Of a stretch of 7,265 nt of DNA, positions 1 to 5,776 are shown piece after piece; the first letter of the stretch is position 1; each line of letters starts with the position of its first letter. Made by a program: the position numbers and the translations under genes. Source of the DNA: Myxococcota bacterium (GTDB lineage: Bacteria > Myxococcota_A > Polyangia > HGW-17); assembly GCA_018821745.1 (NCBI GenBank), contig JAHJLU010000011.1:1-7265 (forward strand). Reading direction: 5' to 3'. The notes beneath the pieces are model-generated. The model did not search any database and had not been told where the DNA came from. It saw only the letters and a list, made by a program, of their open reading frames with translations.

Positions 1-1
1 C

Positions 2-1306
2 AGACCTCAAGGTGCTGAGTTCTGGTTCTCGCTGAAGTTGAAAAAAGCTGGGAGAACCCACCCTCTGCAGGATTTTACGACTCTCCACGACCTGCATGTG
101 ATGGTGGTGGAGTCCTGTGAAACACAGCGAAATATCCTCACACGTCTTTTTGCCTCACAGCGTATGATGTGTACCGCCTTTTCCTCTGCGGCGCTTGCCC
201 TCTCCTGGCTTGACACTCTCGCGACTGGAGAGGAGCGTGTGGACCTGCTTCTCATGGACTCCAGGGGTGACGCGGGTGATATCGCCCAGGTCATCAGTTT
301 GGCGCAATCTCTGCATCCCGACGTGAAACCGCCTGCCATGGCGATGCCTCACGTCAAGGGCGCTTTTGACTGGGAAACATACCAGCAAATGGGTTTCTCG
401 GGCATCCTGGTGAAGCCCCTCCATCCCAATGACCTCCTCATTTCACTGCTGAACCTTCGGCTCAAGAAATTTCCGCTCACCGCGGGGTTCCCAGAGCGGC
501 GCAAGGTGCCCTCCACGTTCCCGGACAGCAGCTGCGATAATTTCCGTTTGCTCATTGTGGAAGATAACCGCATCAATCAGAAGGTCCTCCAGTCCGTGCT
601 GGAGACTCTCAACTGCCACGGTGACGCCGTCTCCAATGGAGAAGAGGCTTTGCAGATTCTGGACCTGCTGCCCTACGATCTGGTGCTCATGGACATGCAG
701 ATGCCCGTCATGGACGGGGTGAGCGCCGTCAGAGCCATCCGGAACAGCAAAAAGCGCTGGTCCAACATTCCCGTCATCGCCCTCACCGCCAACGCCTTGG
801 ACGATGACCGGGAGCGCTGTCTGGCCGCGGGGATGAATGATTATCTGTCCAAACCCGTCACGCTCCAGAAAATTCAGGCACTCATCAAAAAATGGGGGTG
901 TGAGGAGGGCAGGCAGGCCCCGCCTGTACTCTCGGAGAAGGAAACCGAAGAAGAGCGCGCGACATTGCCTCTGTTCGATAAAGAGGAGTATGTCAAAAGA
1001 GTGCAGAACAATGAGGAGCTTGCCGGAATAATCGCCCGGGATTATATCACCGAAACCCGCGAAGCGTTCAACGCCATGGAGGCTGCCATGCTGGCCGGCG
1101 ACACCCTGGAGGCAGGCCAGATCGCCCATAAAATCCGCGGCACCTCAGCCAACCTCGCCTGCCATCAACTGGCGCACTGGAGCAAAGAGCTGGAGCTCGG
1201 AGTGAAGAACACCAGTGACCTGCAGACAATGCTCCCCAATCTGCCACGCATCAGGGAGACCTTAACCCAGACCGTATCTGCAATTGAAAAAGCCTTTGGC
1301 CTCTGA
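2..1306 (+). CDS. Hybrid sensor histidine kinase, C-terminal part (ATPase end, two receivers, HPt); 5' truncated by window edge
   Basis: The reading frame is open from base 2, and the first visible residues (GAEFWFSLKL) match the closing strand of a HATPase_c domain. The gene therefore starts outside the window, and the TTG/ATG codons near 38 are not its start. Numbering from the edge, 434 residues are visible. Residues about 31-150 form a degenerate receiver that keeps Asp86 and Lys138 but has Glu-Ser instead of the acidic pair and Met instead of the switch Thr/Ser. Residues about 181-295 form a canonical receiver with acidic pair Glu187-Asp188, phospho-acceptor Asp231 (codon 692-694) in LVLMDMQMPVMDG, Thr262 and Lys284. 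Residues about 324-434 form an HPt domain with His376 (codon 1127-1129) in AHKIRGTSANL. By family knowledge, phosphate would pass from kinase His to Asp231 to His376 and on to a separate response regulator. The sensor input and cognate regulator are not visible. Confidence 0.93.
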   Translation, partial: RPQGAEFWFSLKLKKAGRTHPLQDFTTLHDLHVMVVESCETQRNILTRLFASQRMMCTAFSSAALALSWLDTLATGEERVDLLLMDSRGDAGDIAQVISLAQSLHPDVKPPAMAMPHVKGAFDWETYQQMGFSGILVKPLHPNDLLISLLNLRLKKFPLTAGFPERRKVPSTFPDSSCDNFRLLIVEDNRINQKVLQSVLETLNCHGDAVSNGEEALQILDLLPYDLVLMDMQMPVMDGVSAVRAIRNSKKRWSNIPVIALTANALDDDRERCLAAGMNDYLSKPVTLQKIQALIKKWGCEEGRQAPPVLSEKETEEERATLPLFDKEEYVKRVQNNEELAGIIARDYITETREAFNAMEAAMLAGDTLEAGQIAHKIRGTSANLACHQLAHWSKELELGVKNTSDLQTMLPNLPRIRETLTQTVSAIEKAFGL

Positions 1307-1373
1307 CCTCGGGTGCTGCCCTGATTCCCCAGTACAATTTTATCCGGAGTATGAGAACAAAGAATCGAGTGGG

Positions 1374-1835
1374 CTACTTGCAGAACAATTTGTATTTTTT
1401 CTCCATCTCAACGATGCGTTTGTCTTTTTTGTATTTTGGCAGAACACCGTCAATGGCGATTTTGGTGTAGGCGCATTCGCTGGAGAAGATAGCTTTGGGA
1501 TCTTTTTTGCGTGCATCTTCCATCTTCTTCACAAATATGGAACCACGCACAACCCACGCTTCAATGCCACACATTTTGTCGCCCTCTTTGAGGAGCTTCT
1601 CCACCTTGGGATCCTTGATCTTCGCCAGGGTTTCAAGGGCTGTTTTAACAGAGAGGCATTTCAGATTAGGATCAAAGTCGGGCTTGCCTATGGTTGCCTT
1701 TATCTCGTTGAGGTCCTTCTGGGCACTCTCAAACTCATATTTTTGGCCCTCGTCCATGCCACCTTTCTCTGTTTTGCCGCAGCTCATCAGCGTAAAAGAA
1801 CCAAAAACAACGAGTAATGCGATAGATTTCTTCAT
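1374..1835 (-). CDS. Small four-cysteine lipoprotein, uncharacterised
   Basis: This 153-aa protein begins with a lipoprotein signal (Lys-Lys, hydrophobic stretch, then LMSC with the lipidated Cys at 19), so it is probably anchored to an envelope membrane. The mature part is Lys/Glu-rich and looks almost wholly helical. It has four further cysteines at 60, 89, 121 and 152, spaced 29-32 residues apart, which could form two disulfides. The segments after Cys60 and Cys121 share a C-x3-K-x-A-[LI]-[ED] pattern, suggesting an internal duplication. The start is supported by AAGGAG at 1841-1846, about six bases before the ATG. It lies 78 bp after the large secreted-protein gene on the same strand and may share its transcript unless the hairpin at 1853-1872 terminates. 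It converges with the kinase gene. No named family recognised. Confidence 0.85.
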   Translation of the reverse strand: MKKSIALLVVFGSFTLMSCGKTEKGGMDEGQKYEFESAQKDLNEIKATIGKPDFDPNLKCLSVKTALETLAKIKDPKVEKLLKEGDKMCGIEAWVVRGSIFVKKMEDARKKDPKAIFSSECAYTKIAIDGVLPKYKKDKRIVEMEKKYKLFCK

Positions 1836-1852
1836 GACAACTCCTTTTCAAA

Positions 1853-1880
1853 CGCTCCTCCTTTTGGGAGCGGGGTTTTT
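1853..1880 (-). terminator. Possible terminator or attenuator hairpin between the secreted-protein and lipoprotein genes
   Basis: CGCTCC (1853-1858) and GGAGCG (1867-1872) form a perfect 6-bp stem with an 8-base loop. With a three-base bulge it can be extended by pairing the flanking A and T runs. It sits after the stop of the 1914-3602 gene and just before the ribosome binding site of the lipoprotein gene. On the minus strand the following bases are only TTTGAAAA, a weak U-tract. The better T-run (1876-1880) serves the plus strand, where no gene ends nearby. It could be a partial terminator that lowers expression of the lipoprotein gene. Confidence 0.3.
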
Positions 1881-1913
1881 CACGATTGGTGTTCGCAAAT
1901 CGAGACGCGACCG

Positions 1914-3602
1914 CTAAATTTTACTTTTGTAGTACAGGGTGACAGGGCGTGTTTTTTTGATTATTCTTCCCCACCCGTTTTTTATCACTTTCCAGGAGCC
2001 TGTATATTGCCCGCCATATACAGTATCGAAGAAATTATTGAGTTGCTTGCCCAATCTCTTTATGGTCCCGTTCTGCTTCATCTTGCCGCACTTGATTTCA
2101 TAATCCACACCGAACCCGCTGAGGTACATTTTGCCATAACTGCCACGACCCTTGTAGTCGCTGGCCACATTCAGATTTCTCATCATACACTTATGTGCTC
2201 TGGCTTTTTTGTAAACTTTTTTATACTGTTTTGCCAGGCCAACAGCCCCTGCGTCGCTCAAAATTTGCTGGGCCAAAAGGTTTTCAAACCGTGAATATTT
2301 TTTCATTGGCTTTGTTTCAAACAAATAGCTGACAAATGGCTGAACACTGCACTCATCATTGACCCCGGCAGCTGTTCCACCAAGCCAGCAGACTCTCTTC
2401 AACGGAACACCAATCTGAGAGACAATAACCTGAGCTGAATCTTTGATAACCTGCTGAGAGTTGTCGACCTTGGCTGCCAAAACTTTAATAAGCGCATACT
2501 TCACACGGGGTATCCTGAAATACTTCCACGTTTTATAGGACAATCGGAAATCAATGCATATTCTCCTGGACTCATTTGCCAGTTCAACCTTGACCGCCTG
2601 TTCATCAAATTTGTTGTGTGTCTTTCTTAATTCCCAGGCACATTTGGCAGATTTCAATTTTTCCTGGGATGCAGCGATTTCGGGCAATAGAACCTTTTCG
2701 TATAAATAACTGATGCCCAGGTAGTTCAATTTCAAAATCGCCTTTCCATTCTCAATTTTGTTGTTTTTCCCCAGCAACTCATCAATCGCCAGGGCATACA
2801 GCGCCTTTTTACTCATTTTTGCGTATTTTCCGGCCATATTTCCGGTCAACCTGGCTCTTGTCGCCTGAGCCAGGGAAACGCCCATCAATTGGGAAAATAT
2901 GGTATCAAACCCCTTTTGCGCGATACTGTTTGATGGGTCAAGCTTCAAAACCCACACATAAACTCGAAGATTTTTCATGCTGATGGGGTTTCGATTGTCG
3001 ATTCTCCATAATCTGTCTTTGATTTTCTGCTGGATCTCCTTCTTCGTCATTGCCCAATAGGGCATTGGTTTGCTGCCCAGACTCTGCCTGACTTGCTCCC
3101 TTTTGAAAACAGGTTCACAGGTTCTGATGAATGATTTCATGTAGGATTGTACATGGGCATTTGTTTTGTCGATACAATAGGCCTTGTAAACCTGTTTCCT
3201 GCCGTCGTTACATCCTTGTAGCCGGGTCCATGTGTGGTGAGGGGTTTTGGGCCAGATATATTTCTGGGCTTTCGTTAAATGATAGGTGATCTTTTTTGCC
3301 TTATTGGAGATGTGCGGCCAATATGGCTTATAATATGAGTTATTACAATCAACGGTGCTGAGCGGCGTCTGCAGTTTCACACTGTTCAATTGGGTGAAAT
3401 TGATTCTTTTAGGCTTTATATCAATATCAAAAATTGAACCGGAATCTGTGCTCGACGAATGTGCTCTACTGGAGCCCCTATCTCTACTTCCATGCGAGCC
3501 CCGTCGCCCTCTGGAAAACCTCCTGCCTGCAAACACGGTAGAAGGGATGGTTATTGTTATCAACGCGATGAAAATGGTTAATTTGCTGATTACCTTAAAC
3601 AT
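1914..3602 (-). CDS. Large secreted Cys-containing protein of unknown function
   Basis: The frame is open up to 3713, but the ATG at 3602 is preferred. It gives a typical signal peptide (MFKVISK, a hydrophobic Ile/Thr-rich core, cleavage after VFA at residue 25), whereas longer starts would bury the signal and overlap the upstream gene. The product is then 562 aa. Just after cleavage comes a basic low-complexity stretch rich in Arg, Gly and Ser (about residues 26-56). The rest is Lys/Tyr-rich with ten cysteines, an even number that suits a disulfide-bonded extracytoplasmic protein. The middle (about 170-420) looks helical and the last 80 residues are Gly/Tyr-rich and look strand-rich. No catalytic motif or known domain was recognised. 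Composition is clearly lower in G+C (25 of 60 bases in 2581-2640 against 37 of 60 in 661-720 of the kinase gene). The start lies one base after the upstream stop, so translation is probably coupled. Confidence 0.85.
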   Translation of the reverse strand: MFKVISKLTIFIALITITIPSTVFAGRRFSRGRRGSHGSRDRGSSRAHSSSTDSGSIFDIDIKPKRINFTQLNSVKLQTPLSTVDCNNSYYKPYWPHISNKAKKITYHLTKAQKYIWPKTPHHTWTRLQGCNDGRKQVYKAYCIDKTNAHVQSYMKSFIRTCEPVFKREQVRQSLGSKPMPYWAMTKKEIQQKIKDRLWRIDNRNPISMKNLRVYVWVLKLDPSNSIAQKGFDTIFSQLMGVSLAQATRARLTGNMAGKYAKMSKKALYALAIDELLGKNNKIENGKAILKLNYLGISYLYEKVLLPEIAASQEKLKSAKCAWELRKTHNKFDEQAVKVELANESRRICIDFRLSYKTWKYFRIPRVKYALIKVLAAKVDNSQQVIKDSAQVIVSQIGVPLKRVCWLGGTAAGVNDECSVQPFVSYLFETKPMKKYSRFENLLAQQILSDAGAVGLAKQYKKVYKKARAHKCMMRNLNVASDYKGRGSYGKMYLSGFGVDYEIKCGKMKQNGTIKRLGKQLNNFFDTVYGGQYTGSWKVIKNGWGRIIKKTRPVTLYYKSKI

Positions 3603-3603
3603 G

Positions 3604-4038
3604 TTATGCCTCATTCTCTTTTTCCGGTGCTGGTGCAGGAGCAGAACCCTTTGCGAGTAGAAAGGCGACGACTGCGATGACAAAACCAGCCCCGATGGCG
3701 ATGTAGAGTCCAAACCCGATGGTGATTTTGTCGCCCAGAAGCTTCATGGCTTCTTCACCGCCCACAACACTTTTAATGTCACTCATTTTAACGATGGCGA
3801 TGAGCGAAGCGAGGACGGCGAGGATCGTGGCCCCGATGCGCTTTTTCCCCAGAAGAGGCGCTTTTTTGTCTCCGATGAACGCGAGTATGACAATGGGAAG
3901 ATAGAGTACCAGGGTGAGCCAGTCACCGGCTTTCGCTGCGGAGATGGAGCCGAGGATTGGCACATTTACCCAGGGAAGGAAGGTGGCGATGATACCGATA
4001 ATGCCAAGAGCGGCGACAGCAATTCTTTGTTTATGCAT
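3604..4038 (-). CDS. Four-helix integral membrane protein, uncharacterised
   Basis: The 144-aa product has four hydrophobic segments: about residues 6-24, 40-56, 68-85 and 107-129. There is a Pro-Trp (FLPWV) at the end of helix 1, a Gly-Asp-Trp before helix 2, a Lys-rich loop (58-67) and a charged 20-residue loop between helices 3 and 4. The tail (131-144) is Ala-Pro repeats followed by Glu/Lys. From memory, small bacterial membrane proteins with a similar ATFLPWV opening and GD-W loop exist without a known role; this resemblance is unverified. The start is supported by AAGGA at 4046-4050, about seven bases upstream. It is the first gene of a probable three-gene unit and its stop is one base from the next start. 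Two candidate promoters lie upstream (4070-4097 and 4250-4277). Confidence 0.88.
   Translation of the reverse strand: MHKQRIAVAALGIIGIIATFLPWVNVPILGSISAAKAGDWLTLVLYLPIVILAFIGDKKAPLLGKKRIGATILAVLASLIAIVKMSDIKSVVGGEEAMKLLGDKITIGFGLYIAIGAGFVIAVVAFLLAKGSAPAPAPEKENEA
3609..3613 (-). promoter_or_regulatory. Ribosome binding site of the large secreted-protein gene, inside the upstream gene
   Basis: TGAGG on the minus strand lies six bases before the ATG at 3602, within the last codons of the four-helix membrane protein gene. It favours the ATG at 3602 over the in-frame ATG four codons earlier, because this site would lie downstream of or within that earlier start. The arrangement implies translational coupling of the two genes. 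Confidence 0.6.
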
Positions 4039-4069
4039 GATTGATTCCTTTCAACAACACAACAGGCGG

Positions 4070-4097
4070 ATAATATCCGAGCATTGCGTGTTCGCAA
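4070..4097 (-). promoter_or_regulatory. Candidate proximal promoter of the membrane-protein operon
   Basis: On the minus strand TTGCGA (4092-4097) and TATTAT (4070-4075) are separated by 16 bases. They match the sigma-70 consensus at 4 and 5 of 6 positions, and the start codon lies about 30 bases further on. The -35 box is the arm of a small inverted repeat (TTGCG, TGTT, CGCAA; 4084-4097) and part of a motif seen in two other intergenic regions, so a regulator could bind here. Confidence 0.42.
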
Positions 4098-4249
4098 ATG
4101 GGGCGTTCTCCTCACCCCAGCAATAACAGGTGATGAAAACCGACTATGGGGCGCAGAAAGGCACAGCCAGACATTTTGCCTGTGCAAGCATCCTTCCTTC
4201 GATTCTTGTATTTGATTTCGGCTGCACCATGAAGTGCTGCTGAGGTGAA

Positions 4250-4277
4250 ATACTAGGCGTATAATTTCTGATGTCAA
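4250..4277 (-). promoter_or_regulatory. Candidate distal promoter of the membrane-protein operon
   Basis: A perfect TTGACA (4272-4277, minus strand) is followed after 16 bases by TAGTAT (4250-4255), a 4 of 6 match to TATAAT. An A/T-rich block just upstream (about 4281-4300) resembles an UP element, and a second TTGACA lies 14 bp upstream (4286-4291) without a matching -10 box. Transcription would start near 4243 and leave a leader of about 200 bases before the ATG at 4038. Confidence 0.42.
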
Positions 4278-4415
4278 CGGAATTTTGTCAAAAAAATTTA
4301 AACGCAAATAAAACCGCAACATACACGGCGTTATTAGCGCTCGGACAAAATTGTCATACAACCCCGCGTTCACAGCAGGACCATAAACCCAGAGCTTTTT
4401 ATCCCCCATTTCCTC

Positions 4416-4429
4416 CCAATAATTATTGG
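4416..4429. repeat. Perfect 14-bp palindrome
   Basis: CCAATAA and TTATTGG abut with no spacer. The site is non-coding, about 105 bp after the TetR stop and about 140 bp upstream of the distal promoter -35 box. It has the symmetry of a dimeric repressor operator, but no binding protein can be assigned. Confidence 0.55.
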
Positions 4430-4448
4430 TGGTTCCAGTTCAAACCTC

Positions 4449-4474
4449 AAAAATTCAGGTCACAGGGTTGTGAC
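4449..4474 (-). terminator. Candidate terminator of the TetR transcript
   Basis: GTCACA and TGTGAC (4459-4474) form a perfect 6-bp stem with a 4-base loop. On the minus strand the stem is followed five bases later by TTTTT (4453-4449). It lies 60 bp after the TetR stop, the right place for an intrinsic terminator, though the stem is only half G/C and the T-run is offset. The same palindrome could instead be a protein-binding site. Confidence 0.4.
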
Positions 4475-4505
4475 ATTGGCTCCAGAATGGGAACTCTCTC
4501 GCACA

Positions 4506-4518
4506 TGTAATCATTACA
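4506..4518. repeat. Perfect 13-bp inverted repeat TGTAAT-C-ATTACA
   Basis: Two 6-base arms flank a single central base, 15 bp after the TetR stop codon. An outer GCAC/GTGC pair (4501-4504 and 4525-4528) surrounds it asymmetrically. The half-site pattern is typical of dimeric regulator operators. Its position at the 3' end of a regulator gene is unusual for autoregulation. Confidence 0.5.
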
Positions 4519-4533
4519 CTCACAGTGCAACCA

Positions 4534-5154
4534 CTAACTGTCAAAACGGTACTTCTCGTCCATGGTGGTCACCACATCCGCGATGGCACCCTTGAGCCGC
4601 TCCCATCCTTCATCAGTGGAAATATCCACACCACCGAAGGTGTTGCTGCTCTTCGATTTGATTGCCAGGTAGATGATGCCCCCGATAAGCACCGCAGAGA
4701 TAGCAGCACGATCACAGGTCTGGTCTTCAGTCAGGGGCAAACCGAGCAGCTTGTAAACCTCAAGCATCTGGTTTTCCCGATAAAAATCAAGCAGGCGGGT
4801 CAGTCTGTTTGGCTCTACCAGCTCCCACTTCACCACCTCCCGCGCCAAAGGCTTTGCCCGCAGAGAGTCGATGATAGTCGTGAGAAAGGCCGTATAGTTC
4901 GAAGCCATGGACCGTGTGGAATCATAGCTTTTCTGGACCATCTCCTTGGTGGAGATCCAAATGGCTGTCTTCTCGGCAACCTTCTGCAGAAGTCCATCCA
5001 TGCTTCCGAAATATCGATAGATCAGCGCCCTGTCGATGCGTGCCTCCCGGGCAAGAGAGGCCACGTCGAGGGTATTGAACCCATTTTCGACCAAAATATT
5101 ACACAGTGTCTGGAGGATAGTGGACTTGGTTTCCTCACTGGAGCGTTTGGGCAT
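4534..5154 (-). CDS. TetR/AcrR-family transcriptional regulator
   Basis: The 206-aa product has the classic TetR N-terminal three-helix DNA-binding domain: helix 1 at about residues 8-24, then LDVASLAREARIDRALIYRYF (29-49) as the helix-turn-helix, with the family's Tyr-x-Tyr-Phe and a Leu-rich start of helix 4 (55-60). Residues from about 65 on form the helical ligand-binding and dimerisation domain, whose sequence does not reveal an inducer. It acts in the cytoplasm as a dimer, normally as a repressor of nearby genes. The start is supported by GGGGAG (5162-5167), seven bases before the ATG. The gene begins only 15 bp after the stop of the Cys-rich protein gene on the same strand, so the two are probably co-transcribed. 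Palindromes after its 3' end, ahead of the next operon, are candidate targets. Nothing in it looks damaged. Confidence 0.92.
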   Translation of the reverse strand: MPKRSSEETKSTILQTLCNILVENGFNTLDVASLAREARIDRALIYRYFGSMDGLLQKVAEKTAIWISTKEMVQKSYDSTRSMASNYTAFLTTIIDSLRAKPLAREVVKWELVEPNRLTRLLDFYRENQMLEVYKLLGLPLTEDQTCDRAAISAVLIGGIIYLAIKSKSSNTFGGVDISTDEGWERLKGAIADVVTTMDEKYRFDS

Positions 5155-5169
5155 CTTTGGGCTCCCCTG

Positions 5170-5541
5170 TCATTCCGAGTAAATCCTGAAGGCGAGGCGT
5201 TCAAGGTCACCAGTTGAAGCGTTACAGGTGCCAAGGGAACAGACATCGCCATTGTCGCAGAAACTGTTATTGGGGGCGTGATCGATCACGTCGTTGAGCT
5301 CGTCACAGCTGTCATAGGTGCATCCAACCCCATCGCTCACAACAGGGGGCGTCCCCCCCTGGCAATCCCGCGTGGCATGACAGGTCTCGACGCCATCGAA
5401 TAACAGCCCGTTGTCGCAATACCCGTCGTTGGGAACATGGACGACGGTGTGACTTGCTTCATCACATCCGAGAGTCACAAGGGAGACAGAGACCGCCATC
5501 CATAAAAACCATGCAGCGCGCAACCATGTATTCCTTTTCAT
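5170..5541 (-). CDS. Short Cys-rich repeat protein, probable lipoprotein
   Basis: This 123-aa protein has a Lys-Arg start, a hydrophobic stretch and TLGC ending at Cys26, an imperfect lipobox (Thr at -3), so lipidation is likely but not certain. The mature part carries about one and a half copies of a repeat with a 53-residue period: (V)xHxPNxxxCDNG at about 33-45 and 85-98, with ETC...DCQGGTPP...DGVGCTYDSCDE between. This repeat type, with many tandem copies, occurs in large deltaproteobacterial surface proteins and resembles the slime-mould CTDC repeat. Here eight cysteines remain in the mature part, and the usual Cys of CDNGLFC is lost (LLFDG). The last 11 residues (LERLAFRIYSE) do not follow the repeat, so the gene may be a truncated remnant of a longer repeat protein. 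AGGGGAA (5547-5553) gives a well-spaced ribosome binding site. It is paired with the TetR gene 15 bp downstream. Confidence 0.82.
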   Translation of the reverse strand: MKRNTWLRAAWFLWMAVSVSLVTLGCDEASHTVVHVPNDGYCDNGLLFDGVETCHATRDCQGGTPPVVSDGVGCTYDSCDELNDVIDHAPNNSFCDNGDVCSLGTCNASTGDLERLAFRIYSE

Positions 5542-5776
5542 GTCAATTCCCCTAACCTGTAATTTTTATTGAATTTTCTGCCCAAGAGCATTAATTGTTC
5601 CTTTTGTGGCAGCGCAAAACTGTTAATGACCTGCATTCGCCGCGGCCCGGTTCATCTCATGTATTATCGCATCTCCTCCAAAAATACAAACACTTGCGTG
5701 CCCGGTGGTTGAACTTTGTGCCCATATGCCGACTCACACCCGGATTCCGTTGGGATACTCCTGTTGTCCTGGCCAA
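5542..5776. other. 235-bp intergenic region upstream of the Cys-rich gene
   Basis: No gene is supported here. It should hold the promoter for the Cys-rich/TetR pair, but no pair of -35 and -10 boxes stands out. Only weak AT-rich candidates (near 5560-5600 and 5660-5690) are visible. An 8-bp GCCGCGGC palindrome occurs at 5639-5646. No terminator with a T-run was found for the 5777-6457 gene. Confidence 0.5.

Larger units (their letters stand above)
4039..4533. other. 495-bp intergenic region between the TetR gene and the membrane-protein operon
   Basis: No convincing gene is seen. The longer open frames here have poor composition and no well-placed ribosome binding site, and one overlaps the membrane-protein gene. 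In minus-strand order it holds a palindrome close after the TetR stop (4506-4518), a hairpin with a T-run (4449-4474), a 14-bp palindrome (4416-4429), an AT-rich block (about 4281-4315), a candidate promoter (4250-4277), a stretch with several short inverted repeats (for example GCACAG 4161-4166 with CTGTGC 4180-4185), and a second candidate promoter (4070-4097). If the distal promoter is used, the transcript has a leader of about 200 bases. No known riboswitch class was recognised. Confidence 0.7.

Noticed and set aside
443..1129. Long open frame antisense to the hybrid kinase
   Set aside because: It is a shadow of the kinase's receiver and HPt domains, which match known motifs in the other strand; a GC-rich coding region commonly leaves such a frame open.
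3603..3713. Longer N-terminus for the large secreted protein (start at 3713)
   Set aside because: It would overlap the upstream membrane-protein gene by over 100 bases and bury a clear signal peptide; the ATG at 3602 has its own ribosome binding site.
4144..4191. Possible 15-residue leader peptide on the minus strand in front of the membrane-protein operon
   Set aside because: It has a purine-rich stretch before its ATG, but it is too short to distinguish from chance and shows no attenuator-like codon run.
3966..4409. Open frame on the minus strand covering the intergenic region and the start of the membrane-protein gene
   Set aside because: It overlaps a well-supported gene in another frame, its GGAGGA sits too close to its ATG, and its residue composition is not protein-like.
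4425..4460. tRNA-like T-arm (GTTCAAACC near 4439-4447)
   Set aside because: No acceptor stem, anticodon arm or D-arm can be drawn around it.
4459..4474. CRP/FNR-type operator
   Set aside because: The arms are in the opposite order (TCACA-N4-TGTGA) to the CRP consensus (TGTGA-N6-TCACA), so a CRP site is not supported.
4271..4510. Plus-strand open frame with a TATAAT at 4260-4265 just upstream
   Set aside because: There is no matching -35 box or ribosome binding site, the composition is poor, and it crosses the palindrome cluster.
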